A DNA stretch of 64,000 nt from a virus: positions 1 to 64,000 of IMG/VR virus record IMGVR_UViG_3300050120_000053; one strand, given 5' to 3'. This document shows positions 54,235 through 63,179 of this stretch, piece by piece (the stretch's first letter is position 1; every line of letters begins with the position of its first letter). The notes beneath the pieces were generated by a model. That model was not told the DNA's origin, did not search any database, and worked only from the letters and a program-made list of their open reading frames with translations. A program made the translations under genes and the position numbers.

Positions 54235-55131
54235 TTAACCGAGGAGGTGGGAAGACATCTTGACCAGCTCGCCGGGGTTGCCGACGGACAACGCGATCCA
54301 TTTGGTTTGCGTGCCTGCTGCGACGGTGATCGTGGTCGACGCGGCCGTTTGTCCAACGTTCACTGCGTAGGTGCCAACACCGCCGGTACCTGTGAGAAGG
54401 CCATTTACGTACGTGCCCGCGGTGACGCCCGAGCCAGAAAGCGCGTCACCGATGCCGATCGCGCCCGAACCCACGGCGGTAACCGTGAGCGTGCCGCCCG
54501 AGCCGGTGATCGTCGTGCTCGCCACCGTCTGGCTTGCGCTGACCGTGTACGTGCCGACACCGCCAGTGCCCGTGAGAATCGCGGTGATCGTGGTGCCCGC
54601 GGTGACGTTCGTTCCGCTGATGCTTTGGCCGACAGTGAGGACGCCAGTCGTGACGGCGGAAACCGTCAAGGTCGTGCCAGCGATCGAGCCAGTAACCACG
54701 TTTGCCGCGATCGAGCCCGTGACACTAGCGCCAGTAAAGTTCGAGCCGAACTGAACTTGTCCGGTCGAGTTGTTCGTATATGCGGCCTGACCGATGGCTG
54801 ATGCCGAAGCGCCAGCATTCTTCACCCAGAAGTCGCCCGAGCTGAACAGCGTGGTCGGCAAGCCGGCAGGCACGAGCAGCGTGCTTTCGTTGAGGAATGC
54901 CGTGATCAGCGCTTGTTGGGCGCGATGCACGAAGCCTGTCGGAGCACCGCCGCCGAAATTGCTCACAGTGCGGTTGGCAGCATCAGCCCATGCGAAACGG
55001 CCGATCGTCACGCCAGCCGAGCCAGCTACGAACGCACCCGGACCGTTCACAACCGTCGTGCGCGGGTTCACCGACGCGAAGTCGCCCTCGACGCCAACGC
55101 CAGGAACTACATTTACTTGAGAAGGGAACAT
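54235..55131 (-). CDS. Structural cement (Gp24-like) protein with two inserted domains
   Basis: A 298-residue capsid decoration protein. The family part spans residues 1-145 ([61 protein letters not shown]) and the last ~25. Residues ~147-271 are two tandem copies of a beta domain ([16 protein letters not shown]...[21 protein letters not shown]...AASTTI). They would project from the capsid, giving it added surface domains. The domain also occurs in tail proteins of this phage. Confidence 0.8.
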   Translation of the reverse strand: MFPSQVNVVPGVGVEGDFASVNPRTTVVNGPGAFVAGSAGVTIGRFAWADAANRTVSNFGGGAPTGFVHRAQQALITAFLNESTLLVPAGLPTTLFSSGDFWVKNAGASASAIGQAAYTNNSTGQVQFGSNFTGASVTGSIAANVVTGSIAGTTLTVSAVTTGVLTVGQSISGTNVTAGTTITAILTGTGGVGTYTVSASQTVASTTITGSGGTLTVTAVGSGAIGIGDALSGSGVTAGTYVNGLLTGTGGVGTYAVNVGQTAASTTITVAAGTQTKWIALSVGNPGELVKMSSHLLG

Positions 55132-55143
55132 GTTTTCTGGTCC

Positions 55144-56568
55144 TTATACTTTGCGAACGGCAGCGTTCGGGAAGCGTTCAGCGAAGCCTTGCGGGCGAGC
55201 GCTGTCGGCTGCGATGCGAACCGGAGTGGTGCCGGGTTTCGGCTGCGCTTCCAGCACTGCGCGGAAGGCGCTTGGGTGGATGTCCGAGACATCAATGCCC
55301 ATCGTTTCGAGTGCGGTCTTGTAGACGAACTCCGCGCTGTCTGCGGCGATGGCCAGCTTGCCGACCCACGGTTGCACGGCGACTTCCGCGTGAGCGATGT
55401 CGCGCATGCGCTTCACGGCGGCAGCTTCGGCGGTCTTCACTGCCGACTTAATGGCAGCGTCCATTGCGGGCTTGCTCACCGAGTCGTCGTCTTTCTTGGC
55501 GGTCGCCGGCGGTGCGGGCGTACCCGGCGTCGGAGGCGGAGCATCGAGCGCGGGCTTCTTGTCGTCAGGCGGGTCTTTCTTGTCGTCGTCTTCGTCGCCG
55601 GCCAACTTCAGGCCGCGCAATTTCCCTTCGACATCCTTCATGTCTTCATCGCTGATCTTGCCCTTGAGCGAAGCCAGGATGTCGTCGACCGGGCTTGCAT
55701 CGACAGCGCCCGCGCCGGGATCGGCCGGCATGTCGTCATCGAGACCGACGTTGTCGTCAGGATCGCCGAGCGAGTCGAGCAGTTCGACGATGTCCGCGAG
55801 GTCTGCGTCGTTCGCGAGTTTCGGCTTGATCGCGGCCGCAATGAGCGGCTTCGACGTCAACCAGTTCGCAGCAGTGACGCCCGCAAGAATGGGGTTGAGA
55901 TTCAGCTTTGCGTCGGCTGCGAGTTTTGGCTTCAAGGCCAGCAAGGCCCCTTTCACCAAAGCGGCTTTCCGAGAAAGGGGCTTCTTGATGGTCATAGTTT
56001 GAAACTCCAAGGGTTTGCTGTCGCCAATGACGACGTCCGGTCCTGCTCTGCCGATCGGCACCACGGCTACGTGATTGCCGATAATGTTGGTCATGCGCCC
56101 GTCGAAATGAACGCCTTCGTAAGTGCCCGGCTCCATGACTGCCGTGTACCGATAGGCACATGACAGTTCGCGTTGCGTCTCGTTTTGGATGCCGTCGATT
56201 GCGTCTCCAGCCCATACGACAAGGCTGTTTTGCAAATAAGGTGCGGCGAACACAGCGTTGGATCCGGTCGATCCAACAACCAAATCAGGCTGGTGGTCGT
56301 CGGCTGAAACCGGTATGTGTTCACTGAGAAGAGGAATGTTGTTGAACGTGGGGGCCGCCTTTTCAAGCTCGTCCGGGTCACGCAGCAACTGATAAATTTG
56401 TTTCGGGTCAAGTCCGAGCGATTCGGAATCCGGAATTTCTGAGCCCTGGTACGGGTTCACCGTGGCCTTGGAAATATTGGCCACTTCCACGTGCAGCCTT
56501 CCGTCTTGGTCTATCCGGCGGACCGAGCCCTTATCGAAGGCGAGGCGGTCATGCTTCGAAGGTGTCAT
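55144..56568 (-). CDS. DUF2213 prohead protease/scaffold fusion
   Basis: A 474-residue protein. Residues ~1-200 are a DUF2213 domain (HVEVANISKATVNPYQGSEI, NNIPLLSEHIPVSADDHQPD, GTYEGVHFDGRMTNIIGNHV) presumed to be a prohead protease. The following ~250 residues are Asp/Pro/Lys-rich and helical (DDKKDPPDDKKPALDAPPPT), the usual fused scaffold. It works transiently in prohead assembly. Confidence 0.85.
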   Translation of the reverse strand: MTPSKHDRLAFDKGSVRRIDQDGRLHVEVANISKATVNPYQGSEIPDSESLGLDPKQIYQLLRDPDELEKAAPTFNNIPLLSEHIPVSADDHQPDLVVGSTGSNAVFAAPYLQNSLVVWAGDAIDGIQNETQRELSCAYRYTAVMEPGTYEGVHFDGRMTNIIGNHVAVVPIGRAGPDVVIGDSKPLEFQTMTIKKPLSRKAALVKGALLALKPKLAADAKLNLNPILAGVTAANWLTSKPLIAAAIKPKLANDADLADIVELLDSLGDPDDNVGLDDDMPADPGAGAVDASPVDDILASLKGKISDEDMKDVEGKLRGLKLAGDEDDDKKDPPDDKKPALDAPPPTPGTPAPPATAKKDDDSVSKPAMDAAIKSAVKTAEAAAVKRMRDIAHAEVAVQPWVGKLAIAADSAEFVYKTALETMGIDVSDIHPSAFRAVLEAQPKPGTTPVRIAADSARPQGFAERFPNAAVRKV

Positions 56569-56584
56569 TGGCTTTCGGCGGACG

Positions 56585-56610
56585 TAAAAAAGCCCGCACA
56601 GTAGCGGGCT
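56585..56610 (-). terminator. Intrinsic terminator (minus)
   Basis: Minus-strand AGCCCGC / GCGGGCT stem followed by TTTTTTACG, upstream of the DUF2213 gene. Confidence 0.75.
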
Positions 56611-56632
56611 CTGATGGAATGAATTTGACTGG

Positions 56633-56794
56633 CTATTTCACTTTGATGCGCAGGCCGCGGCACATCGCCTTGCCTGCATAGAACAGCGCCCTCTTCTCGC
56701 CAACGAATCGCCACGTGCTGAAGGCCACCAGATAGGCGAGCGGCTTCGCCCACCACGCTAGACGCACGCTGACCGAGATAGCGATCTGTGCCAT
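56633..56794 (-). CDS. Small hydrophobic phage protein (53 aa)
   Basis: A 53-residue protein (MAQIAISVSVRLAWWAKPLA, YLVAFSTWRFVGEKRALFYA) with a hydrophobic centre and basic end. Such tiny proteins are frequent next to Mu-F-like genes. The ATG starts one base from the upstream stop. Function unknown. Confidence 0.55.
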   Translation of the reverse strand: MAQIAISVSVRLAWWAKPLAYLVAFSTWRFVGEKRALFYAGKAMCRGLRIKVK

Positions 56795-56795
56795 T

Positions 56796-57644
56796 TCAAT
56801 CTCCGAGGCCGGGTATGACCGACTGGCATGTGCACCGGCAGCGCGGCAGTTGACCGGGCAGGATGAATTCGCCATCGATCTCGCATCCCTTGGATACGTC
56901 GAATAGCTCTCCCTTCCCGCCGTCGGCGCGACCTGCCGCGAGATGCGAGATGCGCGGGTGCTTGCCGGCGCCACTATGCTTCCAGCGAGCCATCGTGATG
57001 CCGAGCTCGCGCTGTCGCGTCTGGTTGATGACCGCGGTCATCTTGTTGCTTTGATCCTGCGCGATGAATGCCGCGCGGCGCTTGGTAATATCGAACCGTT
57101 CCGTCAAGGCGGCGGTAAGCCCGCCAAGATCGCGCCCGACCTGCATGTGCCGCATGACCAAGCCCTCGACTTGCGTCAGGTGCTCGGAGGCAATGCTGCG
57201 GATCAGTCCAACGTTCTCGCCAATCGCGGCTTGCATGGCATTGTTCACTTCCGCCGTGGTTTTGAACTCGACGGTGAAGCCTGCTTTCTTCAGCACGTCT
57301 TTCAACTGGATGTCTGTGGCGCCGGCCGCTTTGTCAGCGAAGTATTTCGCCAGCGCGGGCGCGCCCTGATCAAACGCCTTGAGCCATCGGCGCGACATGC
57401 GGTGTATCGCACGGCGCATTGCATTGGCTGGGCTACCATCTCGAAGCGACTCGAAGCCGGCATCCTGCGCCATGCTGGGCGGAGGATTGGCGCGCCACTG
57501 CGCGGTGATCCAGTAGACGAGTGACTTGTGCAGGGCCGAGACCCACTTATCCAGCTCACGCTGATAGCGCGCCTCGACCCCGGCGTTCGGTCGCACGGCG
57601 CGGAGGACGATATCCTTGCCGGTCGGAGAGACGAGTTTTGCCAT
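56796..57644 (-). CDS. Mu F-like minor head protein
   Basis: A 282-residue head morphogenesis protein. The C-terminal Mu-F motif is clear: RRAAFIAQDQSNKMTAVINQ, TRQRELGITMARWKHSGAGK, and GELFDVSKGCEIDGEFIL...PRCRCTCQS. The cysteines at the end may bind metal. It is expected as a few copies inside the head near the portal. Confidence 0.88.
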   Translation of the reverse strand: MAKLVSPTGKDIVLRAVRPNAGVEARYQRELDKWVSALHKSLVYWITAQWRANPPPSMAQDAGFESLRDGSPANAMRRAIHRMSRRWLKAFDQGAPALAKYFADKAAGATDIQLKDVLKKAGFTVEFKTTAEVNNAMQAAIGENVGLIRSIASEHLTQVEGLVMRHMQVGRDLGGLTAALTERFDITKRRAAFIAQDQSNKMTAVINQTRQRELGITMARWKHSGAGKHPRISHLAAGRADGGKGELFDVSKGCEIDGEFILPGQLPRCRCTCQSVIPGLGD

Positions 57645-57655
57645 CAGGAGGCGCT

Positions 57656-57910
57656 ATGGACGAGGAAAAGTACATCGATGTTGATTACGTCGGGTACGAG
57701 CACACGCACCCTAAGCGCGTCCTCGTTTATATCGGCGAGAATGACGAGCACCCGGCGCGCTTCAATCTTTACGACGCCCTGGAAACGCAACTGGACATGT
57801 TCGCGAACCCCGATGAAACGATCAAGCGCGAGGCAATGGCCCTATTCGAGGCCATGCGCTTTGAGTTGTCGGCGATGATCTCGAAGATTGATGCGATCAA
57901 GTACGACTAG
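57656..57910 (+). CDS. Plus-strand gene inside the head operon (moron candidate)
   Basis: An 84-residue acidic protein (MDEEKYIDVDYVGYEHTHPK, RVLVYIGENDEHPARFNLYD, ALFEAMRFELSAMISKIDAI) with an AGGAGG ribosome site. It is transcribed against the flanking head genes: divergent from the Mu-F gene by 11 bases and convergent with the portal gene, overlapping it by four bases. Isolation on the other strand suggests an acquired, separately expressed gene. No family recognised. Confidence 0.6.
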   Translation: MDEEKYIDVDYVGYEHTHPKRVLVYIGENDEHPARFNLYDALETQLDMFANPDETIKREAMALFEAMRFELSAMISKIDAIKYD

Positions 57911-59445
57911 GCCGCCGCCGGCTCTTCTGCCGGCTCCTGCTGCCCGCTGATCTTCTCTGCTTTCTCAATCGGCCCCGATTCGGGATCCGGCAATTCCGGC
58001 AGGTCTTCGTTCAGATCGAGCGCGGCATACGGGCCGTCCTCTTGCGAGGCAAGCCGCACGCGCGCCTCCTGCGGACTGATCACGCTTGCGCCGATCAGCT
58101 CGATGTCCGTGTCCGCTTCAACCTTGCGGGCATTCGCCATCTCCAACTCATTGAGCGGTTCGAGCGGCTGATACTGAAACCCGATCTCCGGGTCAATCTC
58201 GCCGTAGAGCGACAACTGAATGATGTTGATGATCGCCGACAGCAACGGCGTGAACAGCGCCTCCTGCTGAGCCAAAATCCACGCGTACCAGACGTTCAAT
58301 TCGCCTTCGCTGGATGCATTCAGGCCGGATGGCGTAATGCCGAGCAGGACAATGAGCGGGATGCCCGCGACGGACGACATGTGCTCTTGAGCCTGCGCCT
58401 GGAGCTTATCCAGCCCCGTCAAAGGAACCGAAACGTTGAAAAGCTCCTCACCGTCCTTATCGATCAGCATCATGTTTCGGTTGTCGCGGCTCTGGTTAAA
58501 GAGCTGCGCACGGCGGTCCATCTCTTCGCCGCCACCGCCATTCAAGACGCCCGTGAGATTCGTCTTGAGGCCAGTCATGCTGAAACCGTGAACCAAGTCC
58601 GATACCGACTGGCGAGTGCGCAGCCAATTGTCGATGTACGGTTTTGCCATCTGACTCAGGCTCAGGCCGCCGAACGCATAGGCAGGCTTGAGCAAGTCCG
58701 GAACCGGCCGGCTTACGAATGTCAGCAAGCGGCTGGCATGGACTTCGTCTCCCATCACAAACCAGCTCTGTGGCTTGTAGTGACCGGGCTTGAGCGGACT
58801 CGTGCTGTTATAGGCGTTCGGATACGTCCAGATTGGCTCGATGACGCGCAGCGCCTTAAGTGGAACCTTGCCAATCTTGGCCTTGGTTATCACGAGCGGC
58901 GTCTTCAGTTCCTGCGCGTCATCCGTGTCGCCGGTATCAATGTAAATCTGCGAGCGCCCGAAATACCCATCCTGCTCGGCTGCCTTCTGAAAGGCAGCCT
59001 GAACGCCCAGCCGTTTCATCTCGGCTTCGATATCGCGCAACTTATCGGACTTGTCGTTATCGCCGGTAGCCTGCAGCCGGATCCATTTGCGCGTCATCTC
59101 CTTCGCGATGATCTCGGCGGGACGCCGATACTCGGGCCGCTGGGAAAGCTCCGACAGATAGGCGTAGCCCATGAAACCAAGGCCTTCCGCGAACGCGCTA
59201 TCGACGGCGTACGCGTAATTCGCATCCATCGCCGAGTCGCACGCCATCTTGGCTTGCGCCGGGATGACGCCTGGCGCCGCTGTCGGCAACGTGTAGGCGC
59301 TGGCCTTCGGCGCACTGGCCGCGAGCGGCGTAAGTAAAGCCCGTTCGCTGATCTTCATCTCGTCCGATGCGGGCGCGATTACGACCGGCTCGACGCGAAC
59401 TGGTGCCGGCGCAGACTTCCGCCAGGATTTGATGAAATTGAACAT
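57907..59445 (-). CDS. Portal protein (DUF1073)
   Basis: A 512-residue DUF1073-type portal: GLGFMGYAYLSELSQRPEYR, RPAEIIAKEMTRKWIRLQAT, SWFVMGDEVHASRLLTFVSR, LKPAYAFGGLSLSQMAKPYI, GIPLIVLLGITPSGLNASSE, GELNVWYAWILAQQEALFTP. The end is acidic and disordered. It forms the 12-fold ring at the head vertex for packaging and ejection. Confidence 0.9.
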   Translation of the reverse strand: MFNFIKSWRKSAPAPVRVEPVVIAPASDEMKISERALLTPLAASAPKASAYTLPTAAPGVIPAQAKMACDSAMDANYAYAVDSAFAEGLGFMGYAYLSELSQRPEYRRPAEIIAKEMTRKWIRLQATGDNDKSDKLRDIEAEMKRLGVQAAFQKAAEQDGYFGRSQIYIDTGDTDDAQELKTPLVITKAKIGKVPLKALRVIEPIWTYPNAYNSTSPLKPGHYKPQSWFVMGDEVHASRLLTFVSRPVPDLLKPAYAFGGLSLSQMAKPYIDNWLRTRQSVSDLVHGFSMTGLKTNLTGVLNGGGGEEMDRRAQLFNQSRDNRNMMLIDKDGEELFNVSVPLTGLDKLQAQAQEHMSSVAGIPLIVLLGITPSGLNASSEGELNVWYAWILAQQEALFTPLLSAIINIIQLSLYGEIDPEIGFQYQPLEPLNELEMANARKVEADTDIELIGASVISPQEARVRLASQEDGPYAALDLNEDLPELPDPESGPIEKAEKISGQQEPAEEPAAA

Positions 59446-59450
59446 TTTGG

Positions 59451-60839
59451 TTACGCCCGCTGAAGCGCGGCTTCTGAAATGCGCATAGGGGTAGCACCCG
59501 GAGCGAAGGCCATAACGATCGCGTCGGCCAAGTTGGGAGACGGAACTTCGCGCTTGCTGAGATCCTTCTTGCTTTCCACCTTCACCTTGCCGTTGTTGTC
59601 GTAGTCGCGCTTGGGCGTGGCCAGCTCGTCAATCAATTGCTCAAGGAATGGCAAATCACTCGAAAGACTGATCATTTCGTCATCCGCGAACTTTTCGCCG
59701 TTTCGAACGGCGTTGTAAGTGTTACGGAATCGATCAGCCAGTAGCCACCACGCCTGCGCCTTGATATTCGAGAACTGATCCTTGTTCTTCGTCGGGTGCG
59801 AGTAAACGGCCTCTGGCCTGAACACAGCGCCACCGGCATTGAATTTCGCATACGTAATGCGCGGCATGTTCGGATTGGCGGCGTTCAGCTCACCAAACTT
59901 CGCGCCGGCCGTCGCACCAACCCCGATCGAGTCATACGTGACAGCCGCGCCTCGATCCCGGGCTGAGTGATAGACGCGCGTGCAGGACTTGAGCAATTCG
60001 TCCTCGCCCGCCTTCCACATATCGGCCCACAACACCAAGGAGCCGTGCGCGTAGACCGTGGCGCATTTATCCGCACCGGAGTCTGCAACGTCGAAGCCCA
60101 TGCGTTTCGCGCCGGATGCCTCCCAGCCGAGCGCCTTGTGCGCATCAACCGCGGCCATGATCCACGAGCGCTTAATGATCGAGCCTTCGTCGTCATCTTT
60201 CGGCTCGCCTAAATAGATATGGCGATACTCGTCTTCATCCTCAGCCTTTGCGGCTTCGATGATCAGACGCATCGTTTCAGAGAGAAACGGATTTTCGTCA
60301 AAATTGATTCTGCGAACAACCGTGTTCGGGGGAGGATTCACCACGAACCGCTTGTAAGCGAAGTCGGTCGCGAGCTTAGGGTTGAAGATCACCCAAATCT
60401 GCGAGCCCTCTTTCCGAATCGTTGGCTCAAGAACCTTCCACTGCTCTTCGGTGAGGTTATGCGCCTCCTCGATCCAGAGAATGTCGATGCCTTCCAGCGA
60501 CTTGATTTCGTCGATGGACCGCCACAAACCGTAAAACATAAACTCACTGCCAGTCTCCCGGCCAGTGATCTTGTTATCGATGATCTTGAACTGGTCAAGC
60601 AACCCGAAGCGTTCAATCTGGTGCTTCAGCAGCGTATAGACCGATTCCTCTATCTTGTTCTGAAACTGCCGAACGCAGAGGACGCGAATCTTGTAGTTGC
60701 TCGCCAGGAAGGTGGCGAACCCGGCTGCGTCCCATGACTTCGTGGACGCGCGACCGCCATACAGCACCTTGTTGCGCGCCTTGGCTTGCCAGAAGGGGCG
60801 AAGGCAAGGATTCAGCGTTGGTTTAAGCGTCGTCCCCAT
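59451..60839 (-). CDS. terL: Terminase large subunit
   Basis: A 462-residue terminase_3-type motor. Walker A-like GGRASTKSWD is at ~28-37, Walker B ILWIEEAHNL near ~115, and the RNase-H-like nuclease begins with GFDVADSGADKCA. C-terminal VPSPNLADAIVMAFAP carries late acidic residues. It packages DNA using ATP and cuts it. Start at 60839 is chosen because it falls within the usual overlap with the small subunit (17 bases). Confidence 0.92.
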   Translation of the reverse strand: MGTTLKPTLNPCLRPFWQAKARNKVLYGGRASTKSWDAAGFATFLASNYKIRVLCVRQFQNKIEESVYTLLKHQIERFGLLDQFKIIDNKITGRETGSEFMFYGLWRSIDEIKSLEGIDILWIEEAHNLTEEQWKVLEPTIRKEGSQIWVIFNPKLATDFAYKRFVVNPPPNTVVRRINFDENPFLSETMRLIIEAAKAEDEDEYRHIYLGEPKDDDEGSIIKRSWIMAAVDAHKALGWEASGAKRMGFDVADSGADKCATVYAHGSLVLWADMWKAGEDELLKSCTRVYHSARDRGAAVTYDSIGVGATAGAKFGELNAANPNMPRITYAKFNAGGAVFRPEAVYSHPTKNKDQFSNIKAQAWWLLADRFRNTYNAVRNGEKFADDEMISLSSDLPFLEQLIDELATPKRDYDNNGKVKVESKKDLSKREVPSPNLADAIVMAFAPGATPMRISEAALQRA

Positions 60840-61434
60840 AGAAGTGCGAAAGTCCCGACGGTGCTCGATCATTCCCGGCGCCCGGGTCAACAGTCAGCCC
60901 GTAGGCTTCGCGCTCCAATGCAACCAGCGTTTTCAGTGTCTCGGCCAGCTTCTTCATGCTGTCGACTCGCCCGGCGCTGGATATAACCTTGTTGTAGAGA
61001 TCGTTGCGCTTGTCATTGCCGCGCTCATCGGGTGAGCGAAGGATTTCCCCCAACTCGTCGAACAGCTCGCGGTTGCCGGTGACGATCTCTAGCTCTTCCA
61101 ACAGGGCCATTGCCAAGCGGCGAGACCGCGCGATGTCCTTCCGTTGGGATATCCGGATCGTGGCCTGAGTAGTGGCCTCAGCCTCAATTACCTGAGATTC
61201 CGCGACGCGGGTTTGCGCACTAACCTCGCCGCTAACCAGCGACGCACTAACCTTTGCGTCGGCCTTAGCCTGAATTTTTGCCTTGAGATCGCGCGCCCAT
61301 CCATCGCGTTTAGCGCGCTTTAGGATGCCTGCGTCCGACACCCCGAATTCGGCGCCAATGTCCTTCAGAGACCGGATTCCCGCGCGGTACTGAATCTCGA
61401 CCGCTTCCCAGTCGATAATCTTTCTATTTGCCAC
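60823..61434 (-). CDS. terS: Terminase small subunit
   Basis: A 203-residue protein with an N-terminal helix-turn-helix (YRAGIRSLKDIGAEFGVSDA, GILKRAKRDGWARDLKAKIQ) for recognising phage DNA, a coiled oligomerisation middle, and a helical C-terminus. It immediately precedes terL with overlap. Confidence 0.88.
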   Translation of the reverse strand: MANRKIIDWEAVEIQYRAGIRSLKDIGAEFGVSDAGILKRAKRDGWARDLKAKIQAKADAKVSASLVSGEVSAQTRVAESQVIEAEATTQATIRISQRKDIARSRRLAMALLEELEIVTGNRELFDELGEILRSPDERGNDKRNDLYNKVISSAGRVDSMKKLAETLKTLVALEREAYGLTVDPGAGNDRAPSGLSHFYGDDA

Positions 61435-61438
61435 GACG

Positions 61439-61963
61439 CTAGGCCCCGCCTATCACTCGCGCTATGGCCTCGCCTGTCGCCATTAAAGACGCCATCGATT
61501 GCCAAGGCAGCGGAATAACACCAGCGTGCTCGCACGCCTCTTCGATCACGCCATCCAGAAGGATGTTGCCGGTTGACGTCCAAAGCAGACATTTCCTGAC
61601 GCGCTTCACTGCGCCCTTCGACATCGCGAGCTGTACGGCATATAGAGCCGCCTGACCGATTCCTGAAACGACGTGGTTGTAGCCATTTGAGCCGTCTTTA
61701 GCCTCGATCACACTCGCCGAGCCATCCAAATGGAAAACGACAATATCGGCGCGCCCAAACTTCAGAGCCATCTCGTACACAACCGTGTCGTGCTCCGACA
61801 TTGGGATGCGGTCTTCCAGCACGCCTGCGCTGACCGATTCTCGGAAGAGGCGGACTACGTCCTTCTCAATGCCGTGCGGAGCGCCGGAAGCAAGGATCGC
61901 GTGCGTTTCAGCTTCGATGCGCTCCCAGTCCGGCGCGGCTTTCTTTTCCTGCGCCATTTTCAT
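61439..61963 (-). CDS. PD-(D/E)xK-like nuclease
   Basis: A 174-residue protein with a restriction-type nuclease core: the acidic residue in GRADIVVF, then SVIEAKDG supplying E-x-K, with a helix (GHVV-like SGIGQAALYAVQLAMSKGAV) behind it. It is four bases from terS, where it could take part in packaging or in degrading competing DNA. Confidence 0.65.
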   Translation of the reverse strand: MKMAQEKKAAPDWERIEAETHAILASGAPHGIEKDVVRLFRESVSAGVLEDRIPMSEHDTVVYEMALKFGRADIVVFHLDGSASVIEAKDGSNGYNHVVSGIGQAALYAVQLAMSKGAVKRVRKCLLWTSTGNILLDGVIEEACEHAGVIPLPWQSMASLMATGEAIARVIGGA

Positions 61964-62010
61964 GCTCTACAAGTTAGTTACGCTTTGTGGCTCGTGGGCC
62001 TTCGGAAGTT

Positions 62011-62229
62011 TCACTCAATCTTCATTGATCGAGTACGTTTCCCATCTCGGAACGTCCAGAGATACTTGATGTGTGGCATCCCGCGCGACGCAAACTCAGC
62101 CATGGATTCACGAATGACCTGATCTTCGTCGCCGCCGGCATCCAGAAGGACTTGGTACATGTCCATTAGGGTGTCATCGCCGAATACCAATTTGCTTTTC
62201 GTCGGTGGCGCTTGTTCGGTCGCTTGCAT
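62011..62229 (-). CDS. Hypothetical small protein
   Basis: A 72-residue protein from ATG 62229 (MQATEQAPPTKSKLVFGDDT, YQVLLDAGGDEDQVIRESMA). A longer form to 62343 is possible but has an unstructured start without a ribosome site. Function unknown; lies between late promoter and terminase. Confidence 0.45.
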   Translation of the reverse strand: MQATEQAPPTKSKLVFGDDTLMDMYQVLLDAGGDEDQVIRESMAEFASRGMPHIKYLWTFRDGKRTRSMKIE

Positions 62230-62480
62230 GTTGGCTCTCTTCACCGAGGAGTTCGATGTTTGGTTACGCGCTCCTACCGCTCTCCGCCCGAGAAAGGTAT
62301 CGGTGGACGACATATAGCGCGCGGCTGGCGTTGTTTCGGTCACTGCACAGCTTGACCGGGCAGAAGCGCAACGGTTGACCGGTAGCCTGACGGCCGGAGT
62401 GGTCGAAGTGCGCCAACCTGCGCGAAGAAAAAAGCCGGAGTTACCGGCAATTCAGCGTGAGGCGCTGAAGGAGACTCGGT

Positions 62481-62771
62481 TTAGCAGATGATCGTGCCGG
62501 GCGGGTAACCGAGCGGACCCCACTGGTACGGCTGCTGCGGCCATTGGAATGGGGATGCCTGATCAACTTGGCGCGGTCTTTCGTGAAACTCGCGCATGAT
62601 TCTCTGAAGATCGCTTTCGCCCGACTTCACTTCCACAACCGGCGGCGTCACTTTCTTGAAAACGAGCGCGAGATGATCCTGAATCGCCTTCCATTGCGCA
62701 GCCGTGGGCATGGCCCCGCCGTTCATCTCGACGAATCCATTCAGCCAGTATGCAAAGTCGCGTTCGTTCAT
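62481..62771 (-). CDS. Conserved small phage protein
   Basis: A 96-residue protein (MNERDFAYWLNGFVEMNGGA, WKAIQDHLALVFKKV) ending in a Pro/Gln/Trp-rich tail. The DFAYWLNGFVEM-x-GxxP-x-x-xQW motif is a conserved but uncharacterised phage signature, usually near terminase genes. ATG 62771 is preferred over an upstream start at 62870 on this basis. Confidence 0.65.
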   Translation of the reverse strand: MNERDFAYWLNGFVEMNGGAMPTAAQWKAIQDHLALVFKKVTPPVVEVKSGESDLQRIMREFHERPRQVDQASPFQWPQQPYQWGPLGYPPGTIIC

Positions 62772-63006
62772 GATCTCTCTATATAGGTTGAAGGCAAGCG
62801 CTACAAGCGACGGCGTCGTGCGCTCGTCCTGCGCGGGGCTCTGGCGGTTCCGGGATTGGTGAAGCCTCACCAGACACTGAGCCTATTAGGAAAGTGCCGC
62901 CGGGTCGATCCAAAGCGCTGTCCGCCCTCAGGTCGCAGAGACTAGCGGCGGTCTTGCAGTATTCCTACTGTAGTGGTCCGCCATCAATCCCTACGCCTCA
63001 GGGCGC

Positions 63007-63105
63007 TCAATCCGCCAACGCCTCACTCGCCTCATCCAGCGCCAGCATCACTAGCCATGCACAGCGAGCGCAGGCGTTTAGGTAGATGCTGAGGTACTCG
63101 AACAT
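63007..63105 (-). CDS. Possible 32-residue peptide
   Basis: A short frame (MFEYLSIYLNACARCAWLVM...ASEALAD) with AGAGG upstream. It lies right after the repeat element. It may be a genuine small gene in the leader of the late transcript or chance. Confidence 0.3.
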   Translation of the reverse strand: MFEYLSIYLNACARCAWLVMLALDEASEALAD

Positions 63106-63130
63106 GGCTGCCTCTGTTGGGTGCGCGTCG

Positions 63131-63179
63131 ATCCGTATGTGTTGCCAGGTGCCGACCCTGACCGAGCGCGCGGGGGACT
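63131..63179 (-). repeat. Conserved ~48-bp element, right copy
   Basis: Second copy of the element at 656-703, in the same orientation and the same place downstream of a related small gene. Confidence 0.6.

Noticed and set aside
53110-54801. 563-codon open frame on the plus strand
   Set aside because: It lies exactly opposite the major capsid and cement genes, is Arg/Asp-rich with no recognisable domain, and follows from codon bias of the real genes.
54913-56163. 416-codon open frame on the plus strand
   Set aside because: Antisense to the DUF2213 gene and the start of the cement gene; Arg/Val-rich without motifs.
58042-59337. 431-codon open frame on the plus strand
   Set aside because: Antisense shadow of the portal gene, with no ribosome site or domain.
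656-63179. The two related elements near the edges as terminal redundancy or assembly overlap
   Set aside because: They differ at many positions, contain small gaps and encode related but distinct proteins, so they are diverged duplicates rather than the same DNA read twice.
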